Shown here piece by piece: positions 1 through 7,614 of a stretch of 29,380 bases of DNA. Made by a program: the position numbers and the translations under genes. Origin of the DNA: Desulfobulbaceae bacterium (lineage in GTDB: Bacteria; Desulfobacterota; Desulfobulbia; Desulfobulbales; Desulfocapsaceae); assembly GCA_030599175.1 (NCBI GenBank), contig JAUVON010000001.1:1-29380 (forward strand), read 5' to 3'. Numbering within the stretch: the stretch's first letter is position 1; every line of letters starts with the position of its first letter. The notes beneath the pieces are model-generated. The model was not told where the DNA came from. It saw nothing but the letters and a program-made list of their open reading frames with translations, and ran no database searches.

Positions 1-495
1 CAGCATGACCCGTTTATATCCTTTGGCCATTCGCATGGTATCGATACCCGGGTTGTCCAGCGCGCCATTGAGAACTTTCCTCGTTGCGTCATGCAGAAAG
101 CTCATATCCAGTCCAATGTGATGTCCGACCAGGATATCCATGCCAATAAAAGAGACAAATTTTGGGATAACCTCTGAAAGGGGTGGTGCTTCCCATAGTT
201 GATCCGGTGTGATCCTGTGTACCAGTGTTGCTTCTGTATGGTTGAGTTTCCGTGGTCGTATGTAATAGTGAAATGTCTGTCCAAGATCAATCTGCAGATT
301 TCTTATTTTGACCGCACCAATCGAAATAATCTCATCTTTTTTCCGATTCATACCGGTTAGTTCTGTATCCAATACAACAAAATTGTATTCCTCCAGCGGC
401 CGGGTCTGGTCAAAACTTTTAAAAAATTCTCTATTTTTAACAATCAGTTCATGCTGGGTCCGGAATAGGGATTTTTTAAAAAACTGACCAATCAT
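1..495 (-). CDS. DnaQ-family 3'-5' exonuclease, partial (C-terminus off window)
   Basis: This is the first 165 residues of a DEDD-type 3'-5' exonuclease, a relative of the DNA polymerase III epsilon proofreading subunit; the rest runs off the left edge. The exo I motif is visible as VLDTELTG near residues 41-48 (catalytic Asp and Glu), and the exo II region as LVGHHIGLDMSFL near residues 122-134. The exo III motif would lie outside the window. The start at 495 is preceded by AGGAG at a 7-base distance. It begins 33 bases after the stop of the DUF294 gene on the same strand, so the two are probably co-transcribed. The substrate is unknown; a stand-alone exonuclease of this type may act on DNA or RNA. 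The family call is firm, the biological role is not. Confidence 0.85.
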   Translation of the reverse strand, partial: MIGQFFKKSLFRTQHELIVKNREFFKSFDQTRPLEEYNFVVLDTELTGMNRKKDEIISIGAVKIRNLQIDLGQTFHYYIRPRKLNHTEATLVHRITPDQLWEAPPLSEVIPKFVSFIGMDILVGHHIGLDMSFLHDATRKVLNGALDNPGIDTMRMAKGYKRVML

Positions 496-528
496 ATGTA
501 TGCTCCTGGAAGGTCATTGCGAGGATGG

Positions 529-2496
529 TTAAGCCGCCGGGAAAATATTCTCCAAAAAGCTCTGGGTTTTCTCAATCACCGTAAAGGCATCCCTGAGCAT
601 ACGTTTTTCGATATCAGTAAGTTGTTCAGGGTGAATGAAGTTGTCTGGAACATCGCCGTTTTCTATCTGGCTTAACTGGTGAATCAGGCGCAACTGCATC
701 TGGAATTCGTATGCATCGACTGTTGCCTGATAGAGATCCAGGGGGATTTTTTCTTCAGTCATCAGAATTTTCAGGCGGCTGAGGGTGTTTGTCTCCCTGA
801 TGCCATATTTCAAGGAGAGAGTGCGGGCAAAATTGACAAATGGGGTGAGCCCTCTGGTTTTGATATCTAATTTATCCCTGTGATCGCCGTTTTTTTCAAC
901 AACAAAATTGTTGAAGAATGACAGTGGTGCCCTGCTGTCAATGCACTGTCGTGCCAGATGAAAAGTTAAGATCGGCTTTTTATTTGATTGTTCAATCAGA
1001 TATTCCCTCAAGTCGACAGCAAGTTGTTCTGTGCCAAAGCTGTATCGAAAATCAAAAAATATAGTGGAATTGAGCAACTCCTCCGGATCAGGCGCATTGA
1101 TCCAATGTAAAAAATACGATTTCCATACCGACAAAGGCTGACACCATTTGGGATTTCTCGCCATTACATCTCCCTTGCACAGGGGATAACCACAGTGCAC
1201 CAGGTGGTCGATAGCCTGTTTGGCGAAGGCGCTGAAATAGTCTTCGGCCCGTCGACGTTGTTCGTCATTTTCAGGATCAGCATAAATGAGAGCGTTATCT
1301 TGATCAGTTTTGAAGGTCTGTTCCCTTCGTCCTTCACTGCCCATCAGCAGCCAGCAGAATTTTACAGGGGGAGGACCCATCTGTTCCTGAAGAAGGCCTA
1401 AAATTCTATTGACAATCTGGTCATTGAGAATGGCAATCATGCGGGTGATGTTGCCGGCTTTGGCACCCTCGTTGATGATATTTCGGATAATGTCGGATAT
1501 CTTCTGGCCAAGGGCATAAAGTCCCTGAAAATCAGGTTGTGCCACGATTTCTTTGAAGAGGTAGTAAGGAGAATTGCCCTGTTGAACCATAACGTCGTGG
1601 GATGTGACAACGCCGATTACCCGCCCCCTTTGCTCAACACCAAGATGATGGATTCCTGTTGACATCATCTTCAGTAATATATCAAAACAGAGCGTCTGAG
1701 ACTGGACGGTTTTTAGCGGCCGACTCATTATTGTTGTCACAGGTTCTTTGTAATCAAGTCCTGCGGCGATCACCTTCGTTCTAAAATCGGTATCGGTGAT
1801 AATGCCGACAATTGAATCAGGGTTCTCATGACCATACACCAGCAATGAACCAATAGTATGTTCCGACATTATGGCTGCCGCTTCCTGAATTGATGTCGTG
1901 TCTGAAATAGCGTGAAGGGTTTTAGTCAATTCCCCGGCAGTAACACGGAAGAGATACAAAGCGTCAGTGGTTCGGCGGGTCATCCGTTTGCGGCGCAGTT
2001 CACTGTATGCTGTGGCCACAACATTGTCAGAAAAACTTTTCAGATAAAAGTGCGCCACAACTGAGTTTTCCTGTACTAGCTTCAAGAAAATATCCCGCTC
2101 CAGCAGAAAACAAAAAGTGTCTTCAACCGTTTCAATATTAAGGTTGGCACGGGTTCCTCTGATGAGCCCCAACGCACCTATATTAGCCCCAACACCACGA
2201 TAATCCTTGAGTACGACCCGATCCTCTTCGTCGGTGATGAATGCCTTGACTCCCCCACGCTGGATTAAATACAAATGGGTGATCTCTGATTCGTTATAGG
2301 TTAAGAGCCGAGTGCCTTTGGGAAAAAAATCAATTCTGCAATGTTTGGCCAGGGAGAGTAGAATATTGACATCCAGTTCTTTAAACGGCATCGTTTTCTT
2401 AAAGAATTCAACAGCGACATTAGGGGGGACTGCGTGAACGCTGCTGTCAAAAGCCAGTATCGGCGGCTCAGTTTTATCACGTTCTCTTTTTGACAT
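529..2496 (-). CDS. DUF294 nucleotidyltransferase-like regulator with cNMP-binding and CBS domains
   Basis: A 655-residue cytoplasmic signalling protein. Domains in order: a Crp-type cyclic-nucleotide-binding fold (about 30-150), a CBS pair (about 190-310; a usual adenine-nucleotide sensor), then a DUF294 GlnD-like nucleotidyltransferase domain with GSEGRREQ at about 386-393 and DQD at about 398-400, and a DUF294 C-terminal helical region. The G-S motif and the Asp pair suggest an active nucleotidyl transferase, but no target is known from sequence. I place the start at 2496 because GAGGTG lies just upstream; an in-frame ATG at 2556 would add 20 residues and has no ribosome binding site. It is transcribed divergently from acs and is followed by the exonuclease gene. 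A DUF294-exonuclease pair near acetate-activation genes is, from memory, also seen in Proteobacteria. Function in acetate metabolism is inference. Confidence 0.88.
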   Translation of the reverse strand: MSKRERDKTEPPILAFDSSVHAVPPNVAVEFFKKTMPFKELDVNILLSLAKHCRIDFFPKGTRLLTYNESEITHLYLIQRGGVKAFITDEEDRVVLKDYRGVGANIGALGLIRGTRANLNIETVEDTFCFLLERDIFLKLVQENSVVAHFYLKSFSDNVVATAYSELRRKRMTRRTTDALYLFRVTAGELTKTLHAISDTTSIQEAAAIMSEHTIGSLLVYGHENPDSIVGIITDTDFRTKVIAAGLDYKEPVTTIMSRPLKTVQSQTLCFDILLKMMSTGIHHLGVEQRGRVIGVVTSHDVMVQQGNSPYYLFKEIVAQPDFQGLYALGQKISDIIRNIINEGAKAGNITRMIAILNDQIVNRILGLLQEQMGPPPVKFCWLLMGSEGRREQTFKTDQDNALIYADPENDEQRRRAEDYFSAFAKQAIDHLVHCGYPLCKGDVMARNPKWCQPLSVWKSYFLHWINAPDPEELLNSTIFFDFRYSFGTEQLAVDLREYLIEQSNKKPILTFHLARQCIDSRAPLSFFNNFVVEKNGDHRDKLDIKTRGLTPFVNFARTLSLKYGIRETNTLSRLKILMTEEKIPLDLYQATVDAYEFQMQLRLIHQLSQIENGDVPDNFIHPEQLTDIEKRMLRDAFTVIEKTQSFLENIFPAA

Positions 2497-3124
2497 GTTC
2501 ACCTCAGGTGAGCTGTTACAGCTCTGTTTTTCAGAAACGACACCATCTTTTTTCATTTAAACAAAATTGATCAGCAGTGTCCAGTTTGGTTTTTACGGAA
2601 TTCAGTTTATTGCCGGGAAACTGGATTGTTCCTGTTTCTTGGGTGTATGATGCACAACTATTTGTTTTAATACATATATTTAGATAAAATGGATTCGTCT
2701 AAATAGAGAGGAGTGAGAAAAATACGATTCAATAAAAAAAAATGATGCTTATGATCAATTTTTATCTTACAGTGTGGTTAGCTCGGCACACTGACATAAC
2801 ATTTTCAAAATATAAAGCATAGTGCTGAGCCGGCTTTCAAAGACAAAAAGCTCTTGATTTCAGGCGTTCCATAAAACGCGGATGTCAGAAAGATAGATTA
2901 TTTCCACTATAGATGTAGTGAACGGATTCTATTCAATAAGAGTAATTCCTGCTTTTTCTCTGTAGGGCTGTGCAATCCGCTTTATTTAATCTATAGAATA
3001 ACTTTTGGTTTTTATCTCTCTGGAGCACTTCCAGTGCCTCTTGAGATATGTTGCAGGTTCTTGGGCATTGAGTCGAGATTCTTTGGCTCAATTTTTTAGA
3101 AATCATGGGAAAAGGAATGGATTT
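2497..3124. other. Divergent intergenic region between the DUF294 gene and acs
   Basis: AT-rich, with no convincing gene, RNA or transposon. It must hold promoters for both divergent genes, but I could not single out a good sigma-70 or sigma-54 pair. A short hairpin (GCGTT/AACGC) lies near 2865-2880. One weak match to the local 13-base palindrome (ATAACATTTTCAA, 2796-2808) retains only one half-site. An in-frame extension of acs back to 3005 exists, but it lacks similarity to the family and a ribosome binding site. Confidence 0.5.
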
Positions 3125-5161
3125 ATGAGCGAAAAAGACGTAATTGAAACTTCGGAAGCGGAAATTGCGGTACACTGGAAAGAAGAGGATTATTATCCAA
3201 TAATTCCAAAATTTACCGGTCAGGCAAATCTGACTGATCCGTCAATCTATGATAGGTTCAGTCTGGATAATTTTCCTGACTACTATACCGAGTTTGCCGA
3301 TCTTCTCACCTGGTATAAATCCTGGGACGAAGTACTCGATTCAAGTGATGCGCCCTGCTATAAATGGTTCAAGGGGGGATTGCTGAATGCCAGCTATAAC
3401 TGCATTGACAGGCATTTAAAAGATAATAAGAATAAAACCGCCATCCATTTCGTGCCGGAACTCGAAGAAGAGAGAGTTCAGCATGTCACTTATCAGGAAC
3501 TCTATGTAAGGGTCAATGAATTTGCACAGCTCTTAAAAGATACAGCTGGTTTGAAGAGAGGCGACAGGGTTACCATTCATATGCCTATGTCTGCTGAGTT
3601 GCCGATAACCATGCTGGCCTGTGCCAGAATCGGTGTAATCCACTCAGTTGTTTTTGGTGGCTTCTCAGCAAACGCTTGTGCTGACCGTGTTGTTGATTCA
3701 AACAGCAGGATTTTGATCACCATGGATTCGTACTATCGTGCTGGTGGGCTGCTGAACCATAAGGCTGTTGATGATGAAGCCTGCGAACTGGCGGCGTCTG
3801 CGGGACAAAAAGTTGACAAACTGTTGATATGGCAACGTTATCCTGGCAAGATGTCTACCGAGTCGGCACTGGTTGATGGGCGGGATATCATCGTCAATGA
3901 CGAATTAAAGAAATACTATGGCGCACGGGTTGAACCTGAGCGGATGCTCTCTGAAGATCCTCTTTTCCTGATGTACACCAGTGGTACTACCGGTAAGCCT
4001 AAGGGATGTCAGCACAGTACAGGCGGTTATCTTGCCTATGTAACTGCGATGTCAAAATATATCCAGGATATTCATCCAACGGATGTGTACTGGTGTATGG
4101 CGGATATCGGCTGGATTACCGGACATTCTTTTATTGTCTATGGTCCTCTTGCTCTCTGTGCCTCTTCAGTAATTTTTGAAGGCGTGCCCACCTATCCGGA
4201 TGCCGGCAGATCCTGGAGGATAGCTCAGGAACTCGATGTAAATATCTTCCATACTGCTCCGACAGCGATTCGTGCTCTCAGAAAGCTCGGGCCGGATGAA
4301 CCTGCCAAGTATGATTATGAATTCAAGCATATGACTACTGTTGGAGAGCCTATTGAACCAGCAGTTTGGAAGTGGTATGAAAGTGAGGTAGGAAAAGGAA
4401 AAGCTGTTGTTGTTGATACCTACTGGCAGACAGAGACTGGTGGTTTTCTCTGCAGTACAGTCCCAGGTCTCCAGGGAATGAAGCCCGGTAGTGCCGGTCC
4501 AGGTGTACCTGGTATACATCCGATTATTTTTGATGAAAACGGTGAGACTCTGCCAAGCGGCTCCGGCAAGGCTGGCAATATTTGTATTCAGAACCCATGG
4601 CCGGGTATGTTTATGACCATCTGGGGTGACAGGGATAGATTTGTTGATACCTACTTTGCCATGTACAACAAGGATCCCAACTCTAAGGATTGGCGTGACT
4701 GGCCATATCTCACCGGTGATGCCGCCGTGGAGGCTCCCGATGGATATTTCCGTATTCTCGGCAGAATAGATGATGTAATCAATGTTTCAGGCCATCGTCT
4801 TGGTACCAAGGAAATCGAGTCTGCAGCTCTTACTGTGGACGAAGTTGCTGAGGCGGCCGTTGTTCCTGTCAACCATGAAATTAAAGGTAAGGAGCCGGAG
4901 CTCTATGTTTCTTTGAAGCCTGGTATTGACGCTTCACCGGAGATGCAGCAGAAGATTGCTGATGCAATCACCTTCCAGATAGGTAAAATTGCAAAGTGTA
5001 AAAATGTCTGGATAGTGCCTGATATGCCTAAGACCCGTTCTGGTAAGATTATGAGAAGGGTTCTCGGCGCCATATCAAATAATGGTGATGTTGGTAATGT
5101 CATGACTCTGGCTAATCCTGAAATTGTTGAAGCAATTCAGAAGATGGTTGAAGATGCATGA
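3125..5161 (+). CDS. acs: Acetyl-CoA synthetase (AMP-forming acetate--CoA ligase)
   Basis: A 678-residue AMP-forming acyl-CoA synthetase that converts acetate, ATP and CoA to acetyl-CoA, AMP and pyrophosphate in the cytoplasm. Visible motifs: the P-loop YTSGTTGKPKG (about residue 285), the acyl-adenylate motif DTYWQTETGG (about 430) and the C-terminal RSGKIMRR, in which Lys641 (codon 5045-5047) is the adenylation lysine and the classical site of regulatory acetylation in Acs. The Trp that limits the acyl pocket in acetate enzymes is kept in YWQTETGG. Length fits the family. The start at 3125 follows AAAAGGA; the upstream ATG/GTG region adds non-homologous sequence. The gene is monocistronic, with a strong terminator at 5198, and convergent with the CoA-transferase-GNAT gene. 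Acetate is the most likely substrate; propionate may also be used. Confidence 0.93.
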   Translation: MSEKDVIETSEAEIAVHWKEEDYYPIIPKFTGQANLTDPSIYDRFSLDNFPDYYTEFADLLTWYKSWDEVLDSSDAPCYKWFKGGLLNASYNCIDRHLKDNKNKTAIHFVPELEEERVQHVTYQELYVRVNEFAQLLKDTAGLKRGDRVTIHMPMSAELPITMLACARIGVIHSVVFGGFSANACADRVVDSNSRILITMDSYYRAGGLLNHKAVDDEACELAASAGQKVDKLLIWQRYPGKMSTESALVDGRDIIVNDELKKYYGARVEPERMLSEDPLFLMYTSGTTGKPKGCQHSTGGYLAYVTAMSKYIQDIHPTDVYWCMADIGWITGHSFIVYGPLALCASSVIFEGVPTYPDAGRSWRIAQELDVNIFHTAPTAIRALRKLGPDEPAKYDYEFKHMTTVGEPIEPAVWKWYESEVGKGKAVVVDTYWQTETGGFLCSTVPGLQGMKPGSAGPGVPGIHPIIFDENGETLPSGSGKAGNICIQNPWPGMFMTIWGDRDRFVDTYFAMYNKDPNSKDWRDWPYLTGDAAVEAPDGYFRILGRIDDVINVSGHRLGTKEIESAALTVDEVAEAAVVPVNHEIKGKEPELYVSLKPGIDASPEMQQKIADAITFQIGKIAKCKNVWIVPDMPKTRSGKIMRRVLGAISNNGDVGNVMTLANPEIVEAIQKMVEDA

Positions 5162-5197
5162 TGTAGTTTAAGCATATATTAGAAGTCCACTCTCCTG

Positions 5198-5233
5198 GTG
5201 GGGATCCTGTTGTAGGATCCCCACTATTTTTTT
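5198..5233 (+). terminator. Rho-independent terminator of acs
   Basis: A perfect 11-bp stem (GTGGGGATCCT with AGGATCCCCAC) closes a 5-base loop (GTTGT) and is followed by a run TATTTTTTT. It starts 36 bases after the acs stop. The left flank has no T-run on the other strand, so it acts mainly for acs and not for the convergent gene ending at 5258. Confidence 0.93.
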
Positions 5234-5257
5234 GTCGTTATGATTTTTTCTCGACTG

Positions 5258-7141
5258 TCACGCCAGTTCATTAAATTTACAGCTTAAGATAACATCACCA
5301 TCTTCATATTGAGTTTTTACTTTATAAGGTAAAGTCTTGAAGAGAGAAATCATTGCTCTATTGGTTGGAAGTGTGTATGCAAGCAGGCCGGAGATGCCAT
5401 TTGCCCTGGTGGCTGCAGCTAATTTCTTTATGAAAAGTGATCCAAGTCTTTTCCCCTGGTATTCTTTGCTGATGGAGAATGCAACCTCCGTCATATTCAG
5501 ATCTTCTATTTTCATCGATTCGGCAATGCCGACTACTTTACCAAAACCAAAATCCCCGACAACAGCAATCAGGGTCAAATCATTGACATAATCGATGTTT
5601 GATCTGGATTCCATCTCCGGTCTGCCAAAAATTGTTTTCTGGCAGAAGAATCTGGTCAAAATATCTTCTTTGGGGAGGCTGTAATAGTGCTCCTGGATGC
5701 GTCGTTCATCAACAGGCTTGGCAGGGCGGATTGTAATATCTTCATCATCAATACGGATTGTTTTTTCAAGCTGGACGGGATAAACAGCCTTTGCTGCCTC
5801 ACCCAGATTTCTTTCTGCCCCTATAAATCCGAGTTCTTTAGCCCTTTCAAAAAGTTCCTCTCTGAATTGAGGGTGGGCGATTGTGATCATGGCGACCACC
5901 CGCTCCTGGATGGATTTGCCGAAGAGGTTGACAACACCATACTCGGTAACGACATAGTGGACGTCTCCCCGTGGCACTACAACTGTGGTGTCATGGAGTT
6001 GGGGGACAATATTCGATCGTAGTCCGTTTTTAGTTTCAGTCGCTGAAGCAAACCCGAGAATAGATTTTCCTGCAGAAGCCCTTCTGGCTCCACGAACAAA
6101 GTCAGGAATTCCGGAAACACCAGCAAATCTAGTGGCAGCGGACGCATCAGCACAGACCTGCCCGGTAAGATCCACTGTTCGTACAGCATTCATTGAAACC
6201 ATACGATTATGCCGAGAGATGATAAAAGGATCATTGACATAGTCAGAAGGGTGGAAATCTATTGCAGGGTTGTCGTTAAGAAATTCATAAAGATCCTTGC
6301 TGCCGACAGCCATGGAGGCTACCATTTTACCTTGGTTAAATCCTTTCTTGCGGTTATTGACATTACCGCGTGCATACAAGTGCATAATATCGTCTGTGAG
6401 GAATTGTGAGTGAATCCCAAGGTCATTTTTTTCAGACAGTCCGTGCATTGTAGCCTGGGAGGCGGTGTCGAGTCCAATCTGCAGGGTGGAACCGTCTTCT
6501 ATCAGCCTGGCGATATGTCGACCAATATCCCGTGCAACTTCAGAAGGTTTGTTAGACGGAGGAACTGAAAGCAGCTCTTCTTCATATTCAACAATCATAT
6601 TCACATCATTGACGTGAATAAAACTTTGTCCCATTACTCTTGGCATGCGGGGATTAACCTGGGCAATAACAAAATCTGCAGAACGGGCAGCGGCCAGGGT
6701 AACATCAACTGATATGCCAAGACTCAGCCAGCCAAAGTCATCCGCTGGAGAGACCTGGATCAGGGCAACATTTAACGGCAGTTTACGGGTTGTGAAAAGG
6801 CTGGGTACGTCGGACATGTTCATAGGAGTGATAAATCTCAGATGCTTGGCAATTGATTCTGACTTAACTGAACCAAGGTAAATCGAACGAATATTCAGGC
6901 TGGTATCTTTTGTTGAATCAGCAATTTTTGTGAGAGATGCTGTTTCTTGTCCAAGCAATCTGACAATTTCAAGACCGCTGAATCGGTTCGCATTTTCGGT
7001 CAGTGCCTGGACGAGTATCTGGGGCTCACCACAGCCTGAGCCGATAAAAACTCTCTGCCCTGAGCGAATCGAAGCTATGGCTTTGGCGGGACTTACTTTT
7101 TTTTCTATGTAGGTGTCTGCCCAATACTGTGAGTTCGGCAT
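5258..7141 (-). CDS. Acetyl-CoA hydrolase/CoA-transferase domain fused to a GNAT acetyltransferase
   Basis: A 627-residue fusion. Residues about 1-440 form the two-part acetyl-CoA hydrolase/4-hydroxybutyrate CoA-transferase fold (for example GSGCGEPQ near 35, and RGDVHYVVTEYGVVNLFGKS near 391-410). Residues about 465-620 form a GNAT domain with the acetyl-CoA loop QGKRLGS and the asparagine segment LPTNRAMISL; Glu552 in TEVAF aligns with the catalytic glutamate of Pat-type acetyltransferases. In the CoA-transferase half the signature reads LGIHSQFLTD, with Gln246 where active family members carry the catalytic glutamate (HTE/HSE). This suggests a CoA-binding or sensing domain and not an active transferase, reminiscent of Pat, where GNAT is joined to a dead acyl-CoA synthetase. 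AAAGGAG precedes the start at 7141. The gene lies between acs and prpE. A protein acetyltransferase for Acs/PrpE is my inference; propionate:acetate CoA-transferase activity is the alternative. Confidence 0.9.
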   Translation of the reverse strand: MPNSQYWADTYIEKKVSPAKAIASIRSGQRVFIGSGCGEPQILVQALTENANRFSGLEIVRLLGQETASLTKIADSTKDTSLNIRSIYLGSVKSESIAKHLRFITPMNMSDVPSLFTTRKLPLNVALIQVSPADDFGWLSLGISVDVTLAAARSADFVIAQVNPRMPRVMGQSFIHVNDVNMIVEYEEELLSVPPSNKPSEVARDIGRHIARLIEDGSTLQIGLDTASQATMHGLSEKNDLGIHSQFLTDDIMHLYARGNVNNRKKGFNQGKMVASMAVGSKDLYEFLNDNPAIDFHPSDYVNDPFIISRHNRMVSMNAVRTVDLTGQVCADASAATRFAGVSGIPDFVRGARRASAGKSILGFASATETKNGLRSNIVPQLHDTTVVVPRGDVHYVVTEYGVVNLFGKSIQERVVAMITIAHPQFREELFERAKELGFIGAERNLGEAAKAVYPVQLEKTIRIDDEDITIRPAKPVDERRIQEHYYSLPKEDILTRFFCQKTIFGRPEMESRSNIDYVNDLTLIAVVGDFGFGKVVGIAESMKIEDLNMTEVAFSISKEYQGKRLGSLFIKKLAAATRANGISGLLAYTLPTNRAMISLFKTLPYKVKTQYEDGDVILSCKFNELA

Positions 7142-7297
7142 GATTAAGCTCCTTTAAATACTTTGATTTTGACAAGAACAGTTTTTTATATTGAACTGGG
7201 TTGATTGCTGAGAATTACATCTTATCCTGACAAGCAAAGAATGGTCATTATAAAATATTCAAAAGAGAAATAAAATCAATTAACATGATTCTTTCCA

Positions 7298-7310
7298 GTA
7301 ACAATGTTCT
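7298..7310. promoter_or_regulatory. Putative TetR operator (GTAACAATGTTCT)
   Basis: Eleven of thirteen bases match the palindrome GTAACAATGTTAC found perfectly at 25638. It lies 157 bases upstream of the start of the CoA-transferase-GNAT gene and on the far side of the shared divergent region from prpE, so it is placed to control the minus-strand gene. Confidence 0.5.
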
Positions 7311-7501
7311 TTTAGTGCGGGTTATTTGTTGTTGATACTTTTTAAAATCAATTAAAACATAGTGTTGTGTATGTAATTGTTGACAATATATGTCCTTTTG
7401 TATGGAAAAAATGGATATATGTGCAGTCACTTATTGGCATTGAATGAATATATATATACATGAAATAACAATAAAAAATAAAATTCAAATATTTTCGTCT
7501 C

Positions 7502-7530
7502 ATGCCACCGAGTAACAATGTTAATATAAT
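7502..7530 (+). promoter_or_regulatory. Putative sigma-70 promoter of prpE
   Basis: ATGCCA (7502-7507, four of six to TTGACA), a 17-base spacer, and a perfect TATAAT (7525-7530). Transcription would start near 7537, about 78 bases before the prpE ATG. The 13-base palindrome at 7512-7524 fills the spacer exactly, which is a classical position for a repressor. Confidence 0.5.
7512..7524. promoter_or_regulatory. Putative TetR operator in the prpE promoter spacer
   Basis: GTAACAATGTTAA, twelve of thirteen bases identical to the perfect copy at 25638. It sits between the proposed -35 and -10 of prpE. A second, differently spaced inverted repeat (GAACAA/TTGTTC, 7536-7549) lies at the expected transcription start. 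Confidence 0.6.
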
Positions 7531-7614
7531 CCCTTGAACAAAATTGTTCTATGCGTTATAGAAAGCAGTGGAGACATATTGGTGGACTTAAATTCAGACC
7601 TGAAAGGAGTGAGT

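Larger units (their letters stand above)
7142..7614. other. Divergent regulatory region between the CoA-transferase-GNAT gene and prpE
   Basis: A 473-base AT-rich region with no gene. It contains two copies of the local 13-base palindrome (7298-7310 and 7512-7524), a related 14-base inverted repeat GAACAAAATTGTTC (7536-7549), a perfect TTGACA (7380-7385) without a well-spaced -10, and a minus-strand TATAAT (7247-7252) without a clear -35. A TTG codon at 7534 opens the prpE frame but lacks a ribosome binding site. Confidence 0.65.

Noticed and set aside
2796..2808. Half-site of the TetR palindrome upstream of acs
   Set aside because: Only one half matches; too weak in AT-rich DNA to place acs in the regulon.
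7380..7406. TTGACA with TATGGA as a prpE promoter
   Set aside because: The spacer is only 15 bases and the -10 is poor; the pair at 7502-7530 is better and nearer to the gene.
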